A DNA stretch of 64,000 nucleotides from assembly GCF_028009165.1 (NCBI RefSeq), contig NC_079244.1, positions 2,728,001-2,792,000 on the forward strand, read 5' to 3'. The notes beneath the pieces are model-generated. The model made no database searches. It worked only from the letters and a program-made list of their open reading frames with translations, and was not told the origin of the DNA. The DNA comes from Akanthomyces muscarius. Lineage: Eukaryota > Ascomycota > Sordariomycetes > Hypocreales > Cordycipitaceae. Shown here piece after piece: positions 35,901-46,136 of this stretch. The position numbers were made by a program, and so were the translations under genes. Every line of letters begins with the position of its first letter. Positions within the stretch are counted from its first letter, which is position 1.

Positions 35901-36469
35901 GTATAGCACGAGGGGCCACTAGTGTGTGTGTGAGACGAGCCCGCACCCATCTTGCAGATGCAATCTACGACCTGTTGGAGGTATGACAGAATGTGGAACG
36001 AGAGCTTAAAAGGGTGTTACATGGGCCTGGGCGGCCGTAGGTACATGTTGACCAGTCATCGATTGCGGAGGACGACCGGGGGAATTGCCATTTGGGTTGC
36101 GATGCGAGACGTGAGACCCGGCCCATGTTGAGATGCGACTGGGAGCTGGAGTGTGCTGGTGTTGGGCTGCAAGCGTATTCGCAGATGAGAATAATAAGAA
36201 TACAAGCTGGTCTGAGCTGGTGCCCCTGAGGGTATTTTATTATTACCTGTTGGAGAAAGCATTCTGACACACGCCAGAAAGGAAACCCAGGCACCCATGG
36301 TCGAGGGTTCAAAGGAAGCAGCTCGGGCCAATCCACCGAGTGGCTTGTGCTTGCTGCCAAGTAAGAAAGCTTCCCTTTGAAATAGGTTGGCCGGCTTGTG
36401 CAGCTAACTAGTTTGTTAGCCACGTTGGCCTGGTGGTGGTGTGGTTGTGGTAGCTCAAGTGAAGGTTCT
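32931..36469. other. Gene-poor stretch, 3.5 kb
   Basis: Beyond the TAD3 promoter I see only short, motif-free frames on both strands. I find no transposon protein, RNA gene or recognisable repeat. Confidence 0.5.
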
Positions 36470-36970
36470 TGATGTGCCGTGCCCAGAAGTTTGTCTGGCT
36501 GGCGGCGTTATTTTTTCCTATTAGCCCTCCTGGGCGGCAACCTTTATTACTCGAGGCCCTCCCCCAACCAAGCCGCGCGGTGACACATTTGGCATTTTAT
36601 TCTGCGTGCTATTTATTCCTCAATCATTTCTTCCTCGCGTCCTCCCTCGATCTCGGCTTTGCTGATCCTTCATTTCTCCTGGTATCTTGTGTTTCAGTGC
36701 CGTCACACGTCATACTGCATAGTCTCTGTCTAGGTAGCAGGCTTGGCAGCGACCAGATTGACTCAGGCTTCCTGCTTTCGACCAGCATACAGGACGGAAT
36801 AAAAGCCCAACGACGACACGCACAAGCATACGGCAGACGAAGAGTCCAACTGCCGCACTTTGGACGAACATCATCGAATTTTGTTCCTTCGCACACAAAA
36901 AACAAACAACGGGCCCTACTTGGCAGAGAAACCCCATTTCAATACAGAACCACTTTGCACTTACAACGGT

Positions 36971-36990
36971 GCAGTGCAGTGCAGTGCAGC
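36971..36990. repeat. 5-nt tandem repeat (GCAGT, four units)
   Basis: Three GCAGT units followed by GCAGC in the upstream region of the PFK-2 gene. Confidence 0.85.
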
Positions 36991-37058
36991 GCAAACCAAG
37001 GGTCTCCGCCCGGTCCGACATCTCGAGTCAGCGCCCCATTTCGGCGATACTTTGGACG

Positions 37059-37082
37059 GGTGCACTGGTGCACTGGTGCACT
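37059..37082. repeat. 8-nt tandem repeat (GGTGCACT, three units)
   Basis: Three adjacent copies of GGTGCACT. Each contains the palindrome GTGCAC, so the array offers three equally spaced dyad sites upstream of the PFK-2 gene. Confidence 0.85.
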
Positions 37083-37735
37083 TCCAGCGCTCCCGAGTCC
37101 CCTGAAGTGCCCTGATCCTCGCTGCAAAACCCCTACCTACCTATCCAGACCTGACTTTCAGTGGGGTGCGCTCCCCCACCCAGTCACTGAGGACCTCCGT
37201 CCCACGAGCCGGTTTCGCAGCTTCTCCAACTCTCAGAAGCACCCTCGACGCCTTCGATTGGCCATCCAACGACCAAGCTTTCGGCGACGCCTGCCTGGAC
37301 CTCCACCCAACCACTGTCGCGCCCACTGAGCCGCACCACTTGAGCCCGCCAGCCCTCAGCGAGTCGCCCGCTGAATCCGCCCGTTTCGGTGCTGTCGGGG
37401 TCCCTACGCCGACCGGACATCCACTGTTTCCCCCCAGCGGCACCCACCGTATTCCCCAACCAGCATTTTTTTTTTGGCGACGTCGCGCTCCGCCGCCCAG
37501 ATCCTCCCGCCACAGATGCCTTCAGCAGTTCCAGTTGCCCAAGCTGGTGCGTAATCCTTTCTTCCTTTGACTCCATTCATTTGCCCCTGCCCGTTTCCCT
37601 TTGCTTCTATTCATCTTCATCTCCTCTACGCGACTCTGTCCATACATACCTCTCGGCACGTTTTTTCTTACCTCTTTCTTTACAACAGGATTAGGACGAC
37701 GGCTAGCACAACAGTCATCCTTGGCCAAGCTTGCC

Positions 37736-39770
37736 ATGAACAACCATCTCGGTTCCTCGCCACCAAACTCGCTCTCGCCCACGATTTCCGATGCAGACCA
37801 CCAGCTTGCCGTCCAGAAGCTCAGCGACGATGTAGCCTTCACACAGCCTCTGGCCCCTACGTCGGCTCCCTCCTCTGCCATGGCCAACATTATGCGCGCC
37901 ACCAATGACTTGACTGACACGCCACCCTTTCCACGTAGCGTTGGTTCGACGGCGCCGAGCTCTCCGCGAATGTGAGTCGCCCCGATGTATTGAAGCTATC
38001 CGACGATGGAATCCGTTGTCGCATTGGGCTTGACATTTCAATTATAATTTTACGGTTTCTAATAATGCTCGCAGCCCTCCCCATCGTTCAAATTCTGGAA
38101 GCCAAACGCCCCGAGTCCGTCCTCACGCCACCACCCTCAACATCCCTGGCATGACGAGGTCCCGTGTCTCTCCCGACGGCCGAATCCCCCATCGCGATGT
38201 TGCCGCCAAGCTTGTCATCATCATGGTCGGCCTGCCTGCCCGTGGCAAGTCCTACATCACCAAGAAGCTCCAGCGCTACCTCTCGTGGCAGCAACACGAG
38301 TCCAGAATCTTCAATGTCGGCAACAGACGGCGCAATGCCGCCGGAATCCGTGTCTCGGTGCAGCCCAAGCTCACCCCAGAGCCATCTCGCCTCGACGGGC
38401 CTATCCACGCTGCCTCGATTCTCCTCAACGGCCACCCTGCGCCAATGCCCATGACCGGCGCCGACGACACGCCCACTGACCTCGACCTGAACAACACTGA
38501 AGACCAAATGGACCAGTCTGCCAAGTTCTTCGACCCCAAAAACGAAAGAGCTGCTGCTATGCGTGAGCAGGTTGCCATCGAGACTCTCGATGAACTGCTC
38601 GACTACCTTCTTATCCAGGGCGGCTCCGTCGGCATATTCGACGCCACCAATAGCACTATTGCTCGCAGGCAACACATTGTCAACCGCATCAGAGAACGGG
38701 AGCCCAAGCTTGGTATCCTATTTATTGAGAGTATTTGCAGAGACCCTCTGCTTTTGGAGGCTAATATGCGCCTCAAGCTCTCTGGCCCCGACTACCGCGA
38801 CAAGGACCCCAAGAAGTCCCTCGAGGACTTCAAGAACCGTGTTGCTGCTTACGAGAGCGCCTACGTCCCACTTGGACAGTATGAAGAAGAAAATGATATG
38901 CAATACATTCAAATGGTTGATGTTGGCCGAAAACTTGTCCAGCACAGACTCAAAGGTTTTCTCAGCGGTGGAATCAGCACCTACCTGTCCAGCTTCAACT
39001 TGGCGCCCCGCCAGATTTGGATGACACGACACGGCCAGAGCGTTGACAATGAACTCGGCAATCTTGGTGGCGATTCGCCGCTGACGGAGCGCGGCCACTG
39101 CTACGGCGAGTCACTCTATCGCTTCATCACACAGAAGCGCAAGGAGTGGATCATGGAGCAAACCAGCAAGATGGCGCAGGCTTCGTTCCCGCCGGTTCCT
39201 GGCGACAACACTCCGCCCTATCCAGACATGAACAGAGAGCTGGACGAGAAAAACTTCTGCGTCTGGACTTCTATGCTTCAGCGCAGTGCCTCGACGGCCG
39301 AATACTTTGAGGCAGACGATGATTACGACGTGAAAAACTGGGAGATGCTCAATGAGTTGAATACTGGTCAATTCGAAGGCATGACTTATCAGGAAATTGC
39401 CTCTAAGCACCCAGAGGAATTTCACAAGCGCTCCGAGGATAAGCTCAACTACATTTATCCCGGTGTTGGCGGTGAAGGCTACCTCCAGGTTATTAGCCGT
39501 CTCCGTGACATGGTCCGTGAGATTGAGCGCATCACTGATCACGTCCTCATCATCGGACACCGTTCCGTCTGCCGTGTTCTGATGGCCTACTTTATGGACC
39601 TGACTCGTGACGATATTACCGACATGGATGTTCCCCTTGGCATGCTCTACTCCATCGAGCCCAAGCCATATGGCATTGCCTTCCATGCGTACAGATACAA
39701 TGAGGAGCAAAGCTGGTTCGACGAGCTCCCCAACTACAAGCCTCAGAAGGCGGCGCGCGGCACAGTCTAG
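37736..39770 (+). CDS. 6-phosphofructo-2-kinase / fructose-2,6-bisphosphatase
   Basis: Exons 37736-37971 and 38075-39770 (103-nt GTGAGT intron) give 643 aa. After a Ser/Pro-rich N-terminus of about 105 residues, the kinase domain starts with VIIMVGLPARGKSYI (Walker A) and continues through FNVGNRRR, FFDPKNERAAAMREQ and GIFDATNST. An extra segment of about 60 residues separates NVGNRRR from FFDPKNE, as in fungal enzymes. The phosphatase domain begins at IWMTRHGQSVDN, keeps the phosphohistidine His of RHG, the Glu region in NELNTGQFEGMTY and the second His in IIGHRSVCRV. Both activities are therefore plausible, unlike yeast Pfk26, which lacks the phosphatase His. The enzyme makes and removes fructose-2,6-bisphosphate, which activates phosphofructokinase-1 and inhibits fructose-1,6-bisphosphatase. 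Confidence 0.95.
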
Positions 39771-40587
39771 GAGAAATCGCACGCGACCGCCACGGCGGCT
39801 CTACTTTCACGACGTGTACAACAGATGGGCCTCAAACAAAATGGGGCCAAGGGGTAATGGCGTTCTTTTTTTTATACTCTGGGATTTCCTAGATGCTGGG
39901 GGTTTTGCAACAAGTTTTCACAAACCACACCGTGCCGCAACAGAAAAAGGGAACAACAGGAAAACACCTTTCAACGCCGCATACGCAAAAAGTTACTATG
40001 CGATACCCAACGACTCTTTTTAGATTTCCCGCGATAGACGCGCGGGAAAACTCCACAACATGATACCAACGGCGTTGTTTGCTTTCTTGCGTTCCCCTGC
40101 TTCTGATGCAGCGAATTAAAATATGTGGGCAGGCTATTCTTCTTAGCCCAGGGAACTTGTACTGTTAGATTTGTGGAATTTTTGGGTTTTATTGCTTGTT
40201 TGTGTGCCCTCTGTCATGGGCCTGGGTCTTTCTACATCGAATCCGGATAACGATGATGACTGATGGTTTTTTGCCTCTCTACTTTAGCCTTTTTACTTGA
40301 GCGCATTTTATAAATTATGTTGCAACTGCCTCTGCTGTCTTGCTTTGGTGCTTTTGGCAATTGTTAAAAACAAGTTAGCATGTAATTGACTTGCAGAGAA
40401 AAGCGGAATCGTGTGTAATTTTGTTCGATTTTGCTACTTGAGCACATAGAGAAAAGAAGAAAAGTCCCTTTATTTTCATACAAATAAACGCCATGCCATG
40501 CAAATGATGCCAGAACATCAAGTTCCGAAGTAAATATTTTGCCCCGACAACACAACCCATCCTCTTTTGTTTTGCCAGCTCCCCACT
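39771..40587. other. Convergent 3' intergenic region
   Basis: An AT-rich region between the PFK-2 gene (plus) and SOF1 (minus), presumably the two 3' UTRs. No gene seen. Confidence 0.6.
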
Positions 40588-41925
40588 CTACTTTTGCCTC
40601 GCCAAGACCATCTTTTCTCTCTCGCTCTGTCTCTTCTCGAACTGCTTCTTGGTGTGCTTGCGCTCGTTTTCCTCCTTTCGCTTGATGGACTTGAGCTCGT
40701 CCTTTTTGATGTCGGTCGCCTTCTTGACGACGGTGGGGATGTGGCGGTGGCGGCTGATGCGGCGAATCTCGGGCATGTGGCCGTAGCGCTCGACGAGGGC
40801 GTCGTTGTACTCGAGGGCCTGGCGCTGGCGGGCCGACTTGACGCCCTCGCGGGCCGAGGCGTTGGCGCGCCAGAGGCGGACGTTGCCGTCGTCGGAGCCG
40901 GAGAGAACGTACTTGCTGTCGGGCGTCCACTTGGCGGCCATGACGCGCTGCATGCGCTTGGTGTGGTACATGTCGCGCGAGTGGCCGCGGTCGCGGTGCC
41001 AGAGGCGGACGGTGCGGTCCCAGGAGGCGGTGACGAGCTCCTGGCCGGTGGGGGAGAACTCGACGTCCATGACGGCGGCGACGTGGTCCTTGAGCACGTT
41101 GAGGGCGCGGTCGAAGCGGCGCATGTCGAAGAGGTAGACGTTGTGATCCTCGGACGCCGTCGCCATGTTGAAGGCCTCCATCGGCGACCAGGCGATGCGG
41201 TTGGTGGCGAAGCTGAGCACCGTCTTGGCGACGGGCGTCGACGTGCGCAGGTCGTAGAGCACCACGGAGCGGTCCGTCGCGCACGACGCCAGGATCGACG
41301 TCTCGACCTGGTTAAAGGCCACGCCGGTGATGGTGTCCGTCGACGTCGGCCAACGCAGCACCTCGGGCGCGGCCGTGTGCCGCTCCAGGTCGTAGATCGA
41401 AATGGCGCTCGACGCCGCGGCAAAGGCCGCGCGGGAGCGGTGGTGCGAGAGCGACGTGAAGGCGCCGGCGCCGAGCCACGACGAGATGGGCGCCGAGTCG
41501 CTGGGCGTGTGGTACGGGTCAAAGAGCTTGACGGTGCGGTCGGCCGCGCACGTCAGCAGCTTCTCGTCGCGCGTCCACGCCATGTCCTTGACAATGTTCT
41601 CGTGCGCCGTCGTGTGCCAGGCCTCCTCCCGGCCCGCCAGGTCCCAGACCTTGACCACGCCGTCGCCGCTGCCGCTCGCGAAGCGCTCCAGCGACCCCGG
41701 GTCCTTGGCGATGGAGTAGACGCCGTCGACGTGGCCACGGCCCAGCTGCGCGATGAAGGGCGACGCGTGCATCCGCTCGAGCTTGACGGCGTTGAGCGCG
41801 CGCTTGTACTCGCGCGCGCGCTCAAACGGGTGCAGCGCCGAGTCGAGGTTGCGAGACTGCTTCGACGTGTCGGACCCAGGGGCCTGCTGCGAGGCCACCG
41901 AGCGGCTGATGGCCTTGATTTTCAT
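40588..41925 (-). CDS. sof1: WD40 ribosome-biogenesis protein Sof1 (DCAF13-like)
   Basis: An intronless 445-aa protein. The N-terminus MKIKAISRS and the block NLDSALHPFERAREYKRALNAVKLERMHASPF are characteristic of Sof1. About seven WD repeats follow (for example GSGDGVVKVWDLAG, TCAADRTVKLFDPY, SCATDRSVVLYDLR, TASWDRTVRLWHRD, SGSDDGNVRLWRAN). The highly charged Sof1-specific C-terminus has RRISRHRHIPTVVKKA. Sof1 is part of the U3 snoRNP/SSU processome needed for 18S rRNA maturation in the nucleolus. The start at 41925 is the family start; an upstream in-frame ATG at 41970 adds 15 unconserved residues. It is divergent from RPB3. Confidence 0.95.
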   Translation of the reverse strand: MKIKAISRSVASQQAPGSDTSKQSRNLDSALHPFERAREYKRALNAVKLERMHASPFIAQLGRGHVDGVYSIAKDPGSLERFASGSGDGVVKVWDLAGREEAWHTTAHENIVKDMAWTRDEKLLTCAADRTVKLFDPYHTPSDSAPISSWLGAGAFTSLSHHRSRAAFAAASSAISIYDLERHTAAPEVLRWPTSTDTITGVAFNQVETSILASCATDRSVVLYDLRTSTPVAKTVLSFATNRIAWSPMEAFNMATASEDHNVYLFDMRRFDRALNVLKDHVAAVMDVEFSPTGQELVTASWDRTVRLWHRDRGHSRDMYHTKRMQRVMAAKWTPDSKYVLSGSDDGNVRLWRANASAREGVKSARQRQALEYNDALVERYGHMPEIRRISRHRHIPTVVKKATDIKKDELKSIKRKEENERKHTKKQFEKRQSEREKMVLARQK

Positions 41926-42369
41926 ATTGGCGGTTTGATCGGCCGTGGGTTCTCTGAGGGCAAAGAGCAATGGCCGTCAATTGTTGCTGCGTGTTTTCGT
42001 AGATCCTTCACGGGAGTAGATTTCACCGTAACAATCTGCCCAAAAAGTCGGTCGTCGTCGAAAGTTTGGTGGTGGGGATATTTTTTTCTTATCGGATCCC
42101 CCATGCATGGCGATAAGATGGTGCTGTGGCTTAGTCATTTTCCGCCACAGTTGGCCAAGTTTGGAGGCGCGCCAGCGCAAATGCTCCTACTCGAGGCAGC
42201 CCTTGAATTGCCGCCTGCGAAATACGAAAACCGTGACAAACCCTTGTGCGACAGCGCCGCAGCAGTTCGCGCTTATATTCGATCATAACTCTCACTTACG
42301 AAGCCGTGCCAACCCTTGACCCTCCCATCTCCTGCTCACTCGCTTCAGCGCGCGTGCGCCAGCTTCAAG
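41926..42369. promoter_or_regulatory. Bidirectional promoter region of SOF1 and RPB3
   Basis: Only 444 nt separate the start codons of two divergent genes for RNA-synthesis machinery, so both promoters must lie or overlap here. I see no unequivocal TATA box. Confidence 0.6.
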
Positions 42370-43571
42370 ATGGACGGCGGCATGAACTACGATTCGATGA
42401 TGCTGGATGGGGACTCTGATCAGGCCCACGTAACAATTCTGGCGGTACGAGATGAAGCTCTCTCCCCGATGGAAATAGCGCATCTTTGAGTGACTGTTTT
42501 GCTGATCATGAGCCGCTCTCCCCGCTTCTTAGGCCGATAGCACAAAGGTCGACTTTGAACTGTCCCAAACGAACCTCCCATTCGCCAATGCTCTGCGGCG
42601 CGTCATCCAGGCTGAGGTGCCCACCGTGGCGGTTGACCTGGTCGAGATCGAGATCAACACATCGGTGCTGGCCGACGAGTTCATCGCCCACCGGCTGGGT
42701 CTGATCCCGCTCGACTCCAAGGACGTCGACGAGCTCAACTACTCGCGCGACTGCGACTGCGAGCAGTACTGCGAGCAATGCAGCGTCACGCTGACCCTGC
42801 ACGCCAAGTGCACATCCGACGAGAACATGAAGGTCTACGCCCGCGACCTCATCGTGGACGGCCGCCACACGACCTCGGTCGGAACCCCCATCATCACGGA
42901 CCCCGATGGCCTCGGCTGTCTGCTCGCCAAGCTGCGGAGGGACCAGGAGCTGCGGCTGACCTGCATCGCAAAGAAGGGTATTGCCAAGGAGCACGCCAAA
43001 TGGATGCCCACGTCAGCCGTTGGCTTTGAATATGACCCCCATAACAAGCTGCACCACCTCGACATGTGGTTCGAGAACGATACCGATCCCGAGGTTGAAT
43101 GGTACGATGAGATCCTTGGTGCCTGACTATTACGAGATGATGACTGACATTTCTTTTGCCTGTAGGCCGAAGAGCAAGTACGCTGGGTGGGAACAGGCGC
43201 CAAAGGGCGAACCCTTTGATTACGACGCCAAGCCCGATCGCTTCTACTTTGAAGTCGAGACCTCTGGAAGCATGGAGCCTGACCAAATCGTGCAGAGCGG
43301 CATTCGCGTGCTGCAACAGAAGATTGGCGGGCTGCTGAAGGGTCTCGACCCGCGCAAGTATGGCGGTGAGGAGGCCGGCGGCGAGTTTGACGGCCCACGC
43401 AGTCCCGACATGAATATGGAGGGCGGCACAACACCGTGGCAAGACGGTGGCTACACGACACCGTACGGAGGAGGCAACAACACGGCCTACGGCGGCGGCG
43501 GCGGCAATACGGCCTATGGTGGCGGAGGCGGATACGGAACGACACCCTACGGCCAGTCCGCTTGGCAATAA
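42370..43571 (+). CDS. rpb3: RNA polymerase II subunit RPB3
   Basis: Three exons, 42370-42444, 42533-43101 and 43166-43571, give 349 aa. The second donor splits a Trp codon (GAATG, then GTACGA), giving DPEVEWPKSKY, which matches yeast KEWPQSKN. The alpha-like dimerisation domain shows [20 protein letters not shown] and [12 protein letters not shown]. The zinc loop [10 protein letters not shown] has the C-x-C-x3-C-x2-C pattern of RPB3. RPB3 pairs with RPB11 to nucleate polymerase II assembly in the nucleus. A Gly/Tyr/Asn-rich tail (repeats like TAYGGGGG) extends past the yeast length, as in other filamentous ascomycetes. The first exon is only 25 codons. Confidence 0.96.
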
Positions 43572-44175
43572 AGGACACCAAAAAAAGGGGAGCATGTATA
43601 CAATCTTTCGACAGAATCGGGGCCAGAAACGGACAAGAAAGGAAACTTTGGCGTTTTTTTGTTTACCTTTTACAATTTTCTGGGGTACTTTTTCTCTTTA
43701 CCTTGTTCACAGTGACTATTGGTTGGGATCGTTTTCTTTTCGGCTCAAGGGGTGATGTATAGTAAGGATTTAAACTACAAAAAAGCATATAGCGAATAGA
43801 AGATGGTTCTCTGAGAGGCTGAGGGCCAACGCGCATTACCACAGCAGAAGCGTTCGGCATGGTACAATCTTTAGTACCCAGCTACCAATACCAACAGCAG
43901 TTTACCTCGCCCTAGACGGTGTAGATGAAAGTTTCGCTGGGTGTTCTTGTCTCCAACATCAGGTTACGGTTGATATCTACATAAAACAGTGCATCTGCAA
44001 TCTACTCAAGCAACAGAGAAAATATTACCACGAGGACAACACATGACAGGCATCTGCCGAAATCGAAAACAAGCCTTAAATCCGTATTAAAGAAATCAAA
44101 CGCCATCTCAAATGCTCCATTCTATAGTCCCATGCCGCAGTCCTTTTTATCTATCCAACCCAAGAGCAAGCTCTG
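43572..44175. other. Convergent 3' intergenic region
   Basis: AT-rich sequence between RPB3 and DIC1 with no gene seen. Confidence 0.6.
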
Positions 44176-45376
44176 TTACTGGCCGTCGTCGATTCCCTTG
44201 GCCTTTTTATACAGCTTGCGGTGCGCTTCCAGGAAGATGAATGTACAGATGGTGTGCCTATGAAACTAGTGTTAGCAGGAACGGGAAGGGCATTACGACC
44301 ACCGAAGCTGTTGGTTCTGTCACGTACGGTCCGAGTCTCAGGAAGCTGGGGACCCAGCCCTTGAACATCCAGCCCATGCCCTCGGCGCGATAAATCTCCC
44401 TGATGGACTGGGCGATGCCCTGCTGCTGCTGCGACGACGACATGACGCGCGTCTTGATGACGTCGATGGGGCTCGTCGCCGTGGCCGCGGCCAGGCCCGC
44501 GAGGAACGAGGCGGAAAAGTGCGTCGTGAGGGTGTCGCCCAGCGGTGTGTACTCGAGCAGCAGGCGCTTGAAGGTGTCGTAGGTGGCGAGCTGGCCGGCC
44601 GTCATGACGGCGGCGCGGCTCGCGTTGGGCAGCCAGCCGCGGAAGTAGCTCGAGAGGCCCTCGTCGCGCGCCATGCGGACCATGCCGTCGACGGCGTGCT
44701 TATAGTTGCGGCGCTCGGCGGCGGGCAGCGCGGCGTCGTGCTGCATGCGCACGTTGAGCACGTCGGCAAAGTTGCCGGCGATGCCGCCGAGGAAGCCCGA
44801 GGAGACGGCCATGGCCGTCAGCGCCGGGAAGCCGGCGCTGCGGCCGGAGCGCTCGTAGCGCGTCTTGAGCTCCTCGTAGACGCCAAAGCGCACCGTCGAG
44901 TAGGTCAGCTGGCGCATGAGCGAGGCCGAGATGCCCGAGTAGAGGCCAATGACGCCGTCGTTTTTCAGGATGTGCACAAAGGTGCCGCTCATGTTCTTGG
45001 GGGCATTGCCCTGTCGCGTTTGCAATCGGACCTGCGGCGTGCGGAAATCACGTTAGCTTCAGCATCACAGGCAGAAATCTACAATCTAGTCGCAGGTCGA
45101 AGTGTGGGAGTCTAGACGGAGCAGGAAGGGTTTCGCAATTCGTACCTTGACTGTCGAGGAAAGATTTTGGCGTTAGCGAAAGGACGTCATGGGCGGCGAG
45201 CGCAACGGCTTCCTCGGAGGCCGGACAAGGGGAGACTTACCCAAGTCTAACGGATGCGTGACACAGGCGGCCATGCTACTGGCGCTGCCTCCAAACCAAA
45301 AGGGATAGCGAATGGCAGGCGAGGCCGCCTTCTTCTTGCCCGACGGCTTGGGCGCCGATTCCTGTGCCGAGCTCAT
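44176..45376 (-). CDS. dic1: Mitochondrial dicarboxylate carrier DIC1, with a 5-nt microexon
   Basis: Exons: 45376-45241, 45150-45146 (TCAAG, 5 nt), 45031-44328, and 44257 to a TAA at about 44176-44180. The protein has about 308 aa. Three mitochondrial-carrier repeats are visible. The first signature, HPLDLVKVRLQ, is completed only if the microexon is used: exon 1 ends in PLDL plus G, the microexon gives V-K, and exon 3 continues VRLQTRQG. The second has a P-x-D-like site (GNFADVLNVRMQ) and the third SPIDVIKTRVM. The carrier exchanges malate/succinate for phosphate across the inner membrane. Both flanking introns have GTAAGT or GTACGA donors, CTAAC branch points and CAG acceptors. It is divergent from MSF1. 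The stop position is uncertain by 2 nt. Confidence 0.92.
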
Positions 45377-46136
45377 TATGACCCAACGGCGTTGTGTGGG
45401 AAGAGGAAACAAAAAACGACAATTGAAGGGAGGAAAAGCCAAAGATTACCGCGACATTCCGCTTCAGAAATGTTGTAGCACGGGCAGCAAGCTCGTGTAT
45501 CGTGCAGCGCAGAAGGTGGGAGAAAAAGAGCAAATTGTCAAGGAGCAAGGTCGTCCTGATAAAACGGCTGAGGCTTCGTTTTGTCTCGGCACAGGTCCGC
45601 TGGCGCCGAGCTGACCGGCGCGGTAGAAGAAGAAGAAAAATGGATAAAGCTACCTAGGTGGCCTGCGGTTCGCTGGCAGAGGGAGCAGCTCCACCGCTAC
45701 AGCAGTGTCGTCATGACTTGATAGTGCCTGTTCTAACGCCCAGAGTGCTGGAAGCTGTCAAGGTGCAAGGTGCCTAGAAGTAGGCTCCGGACTCGCGTTG
45801 ACGCTGCGATTCTCGGCATTTGGCAAAATCTAGCCGGAGGATATTATAGAATTAGTGCTGTCGGTCTGATTTCTGAATTCGCCATGGATCGTTGCAGGTC
45901 CGATGTCGAATCTGTCTCCGCGGCGCCATAGCTCGGCATTGTCGCCGAGCAGCAACCTGTAATGGACGTTACAGTGCCGCTCGCCGGCATCCAATGCGCT
46001 AATAAGCCGGCCGGCGATTGGCCAATCAGACCCGCCCCAGTTGGAGCTGTCCTGTAGCGGCCCAAAACTTTGGCTTGCAGCTCCAACTGCATCCTGACGA
46101 TATCGAATCGTGACATCTCGACTCCCATTGTGCAGC
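45377..46136. promoter_or_regulatory. Shared upstream region of DIC1 and MSF1
   Basis: 760 nt between two divergent genes for mitochondrial proteins. It includes the CCAAT palindrome at 46016-46027. No coding frame is supported. Confidence 0.55.
46016..46027. promoter_or_regulatory. Inverted CCAAT-box palindrome
   Basis: GATTGGCCAATC is a perfect 12-nt palindrome holding ATTGG and CCAAT head to head, 110 nt before the MSF1 ATG. CCAAT is the site of the HAP/CBF complex, which controls respiratory genes in yeast. Function here is inferred. Confidence 0.55.

Larger units (their letters stand above)
36470..37735 (+). promoter_or_regulatory. Promoter and long leader of PFK-2/FBPase-2
   Basis: This is C/T-rich sequence with blocks of Pro- and Ser-type codons but no protein-like frame, ending just before the ATG at 37736. 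It includes two short tandem repeats (36971-36990 and 37059-37082). A 5'UTR intron may exist near 37550-37690 (possible donor GTGCGT, acceptor ACAACAG), not proven. Confidence 0.45.

Noticed and set aside
40567..42288. A 573-codon plus-strand open frame opposite SOF1
   Set aside because: Val/Asp/Arg/Gly-rich translation with no family features. It is a codon-bias shadow of the WD40 gene.
43102..43125. The donor GGTGCC as the end of RPB3 exon 2
   Set aside because: It gives the wrong phase for exon 3; the upstream GTACGA donor restores the Trp codon and matches yeast RPB3.
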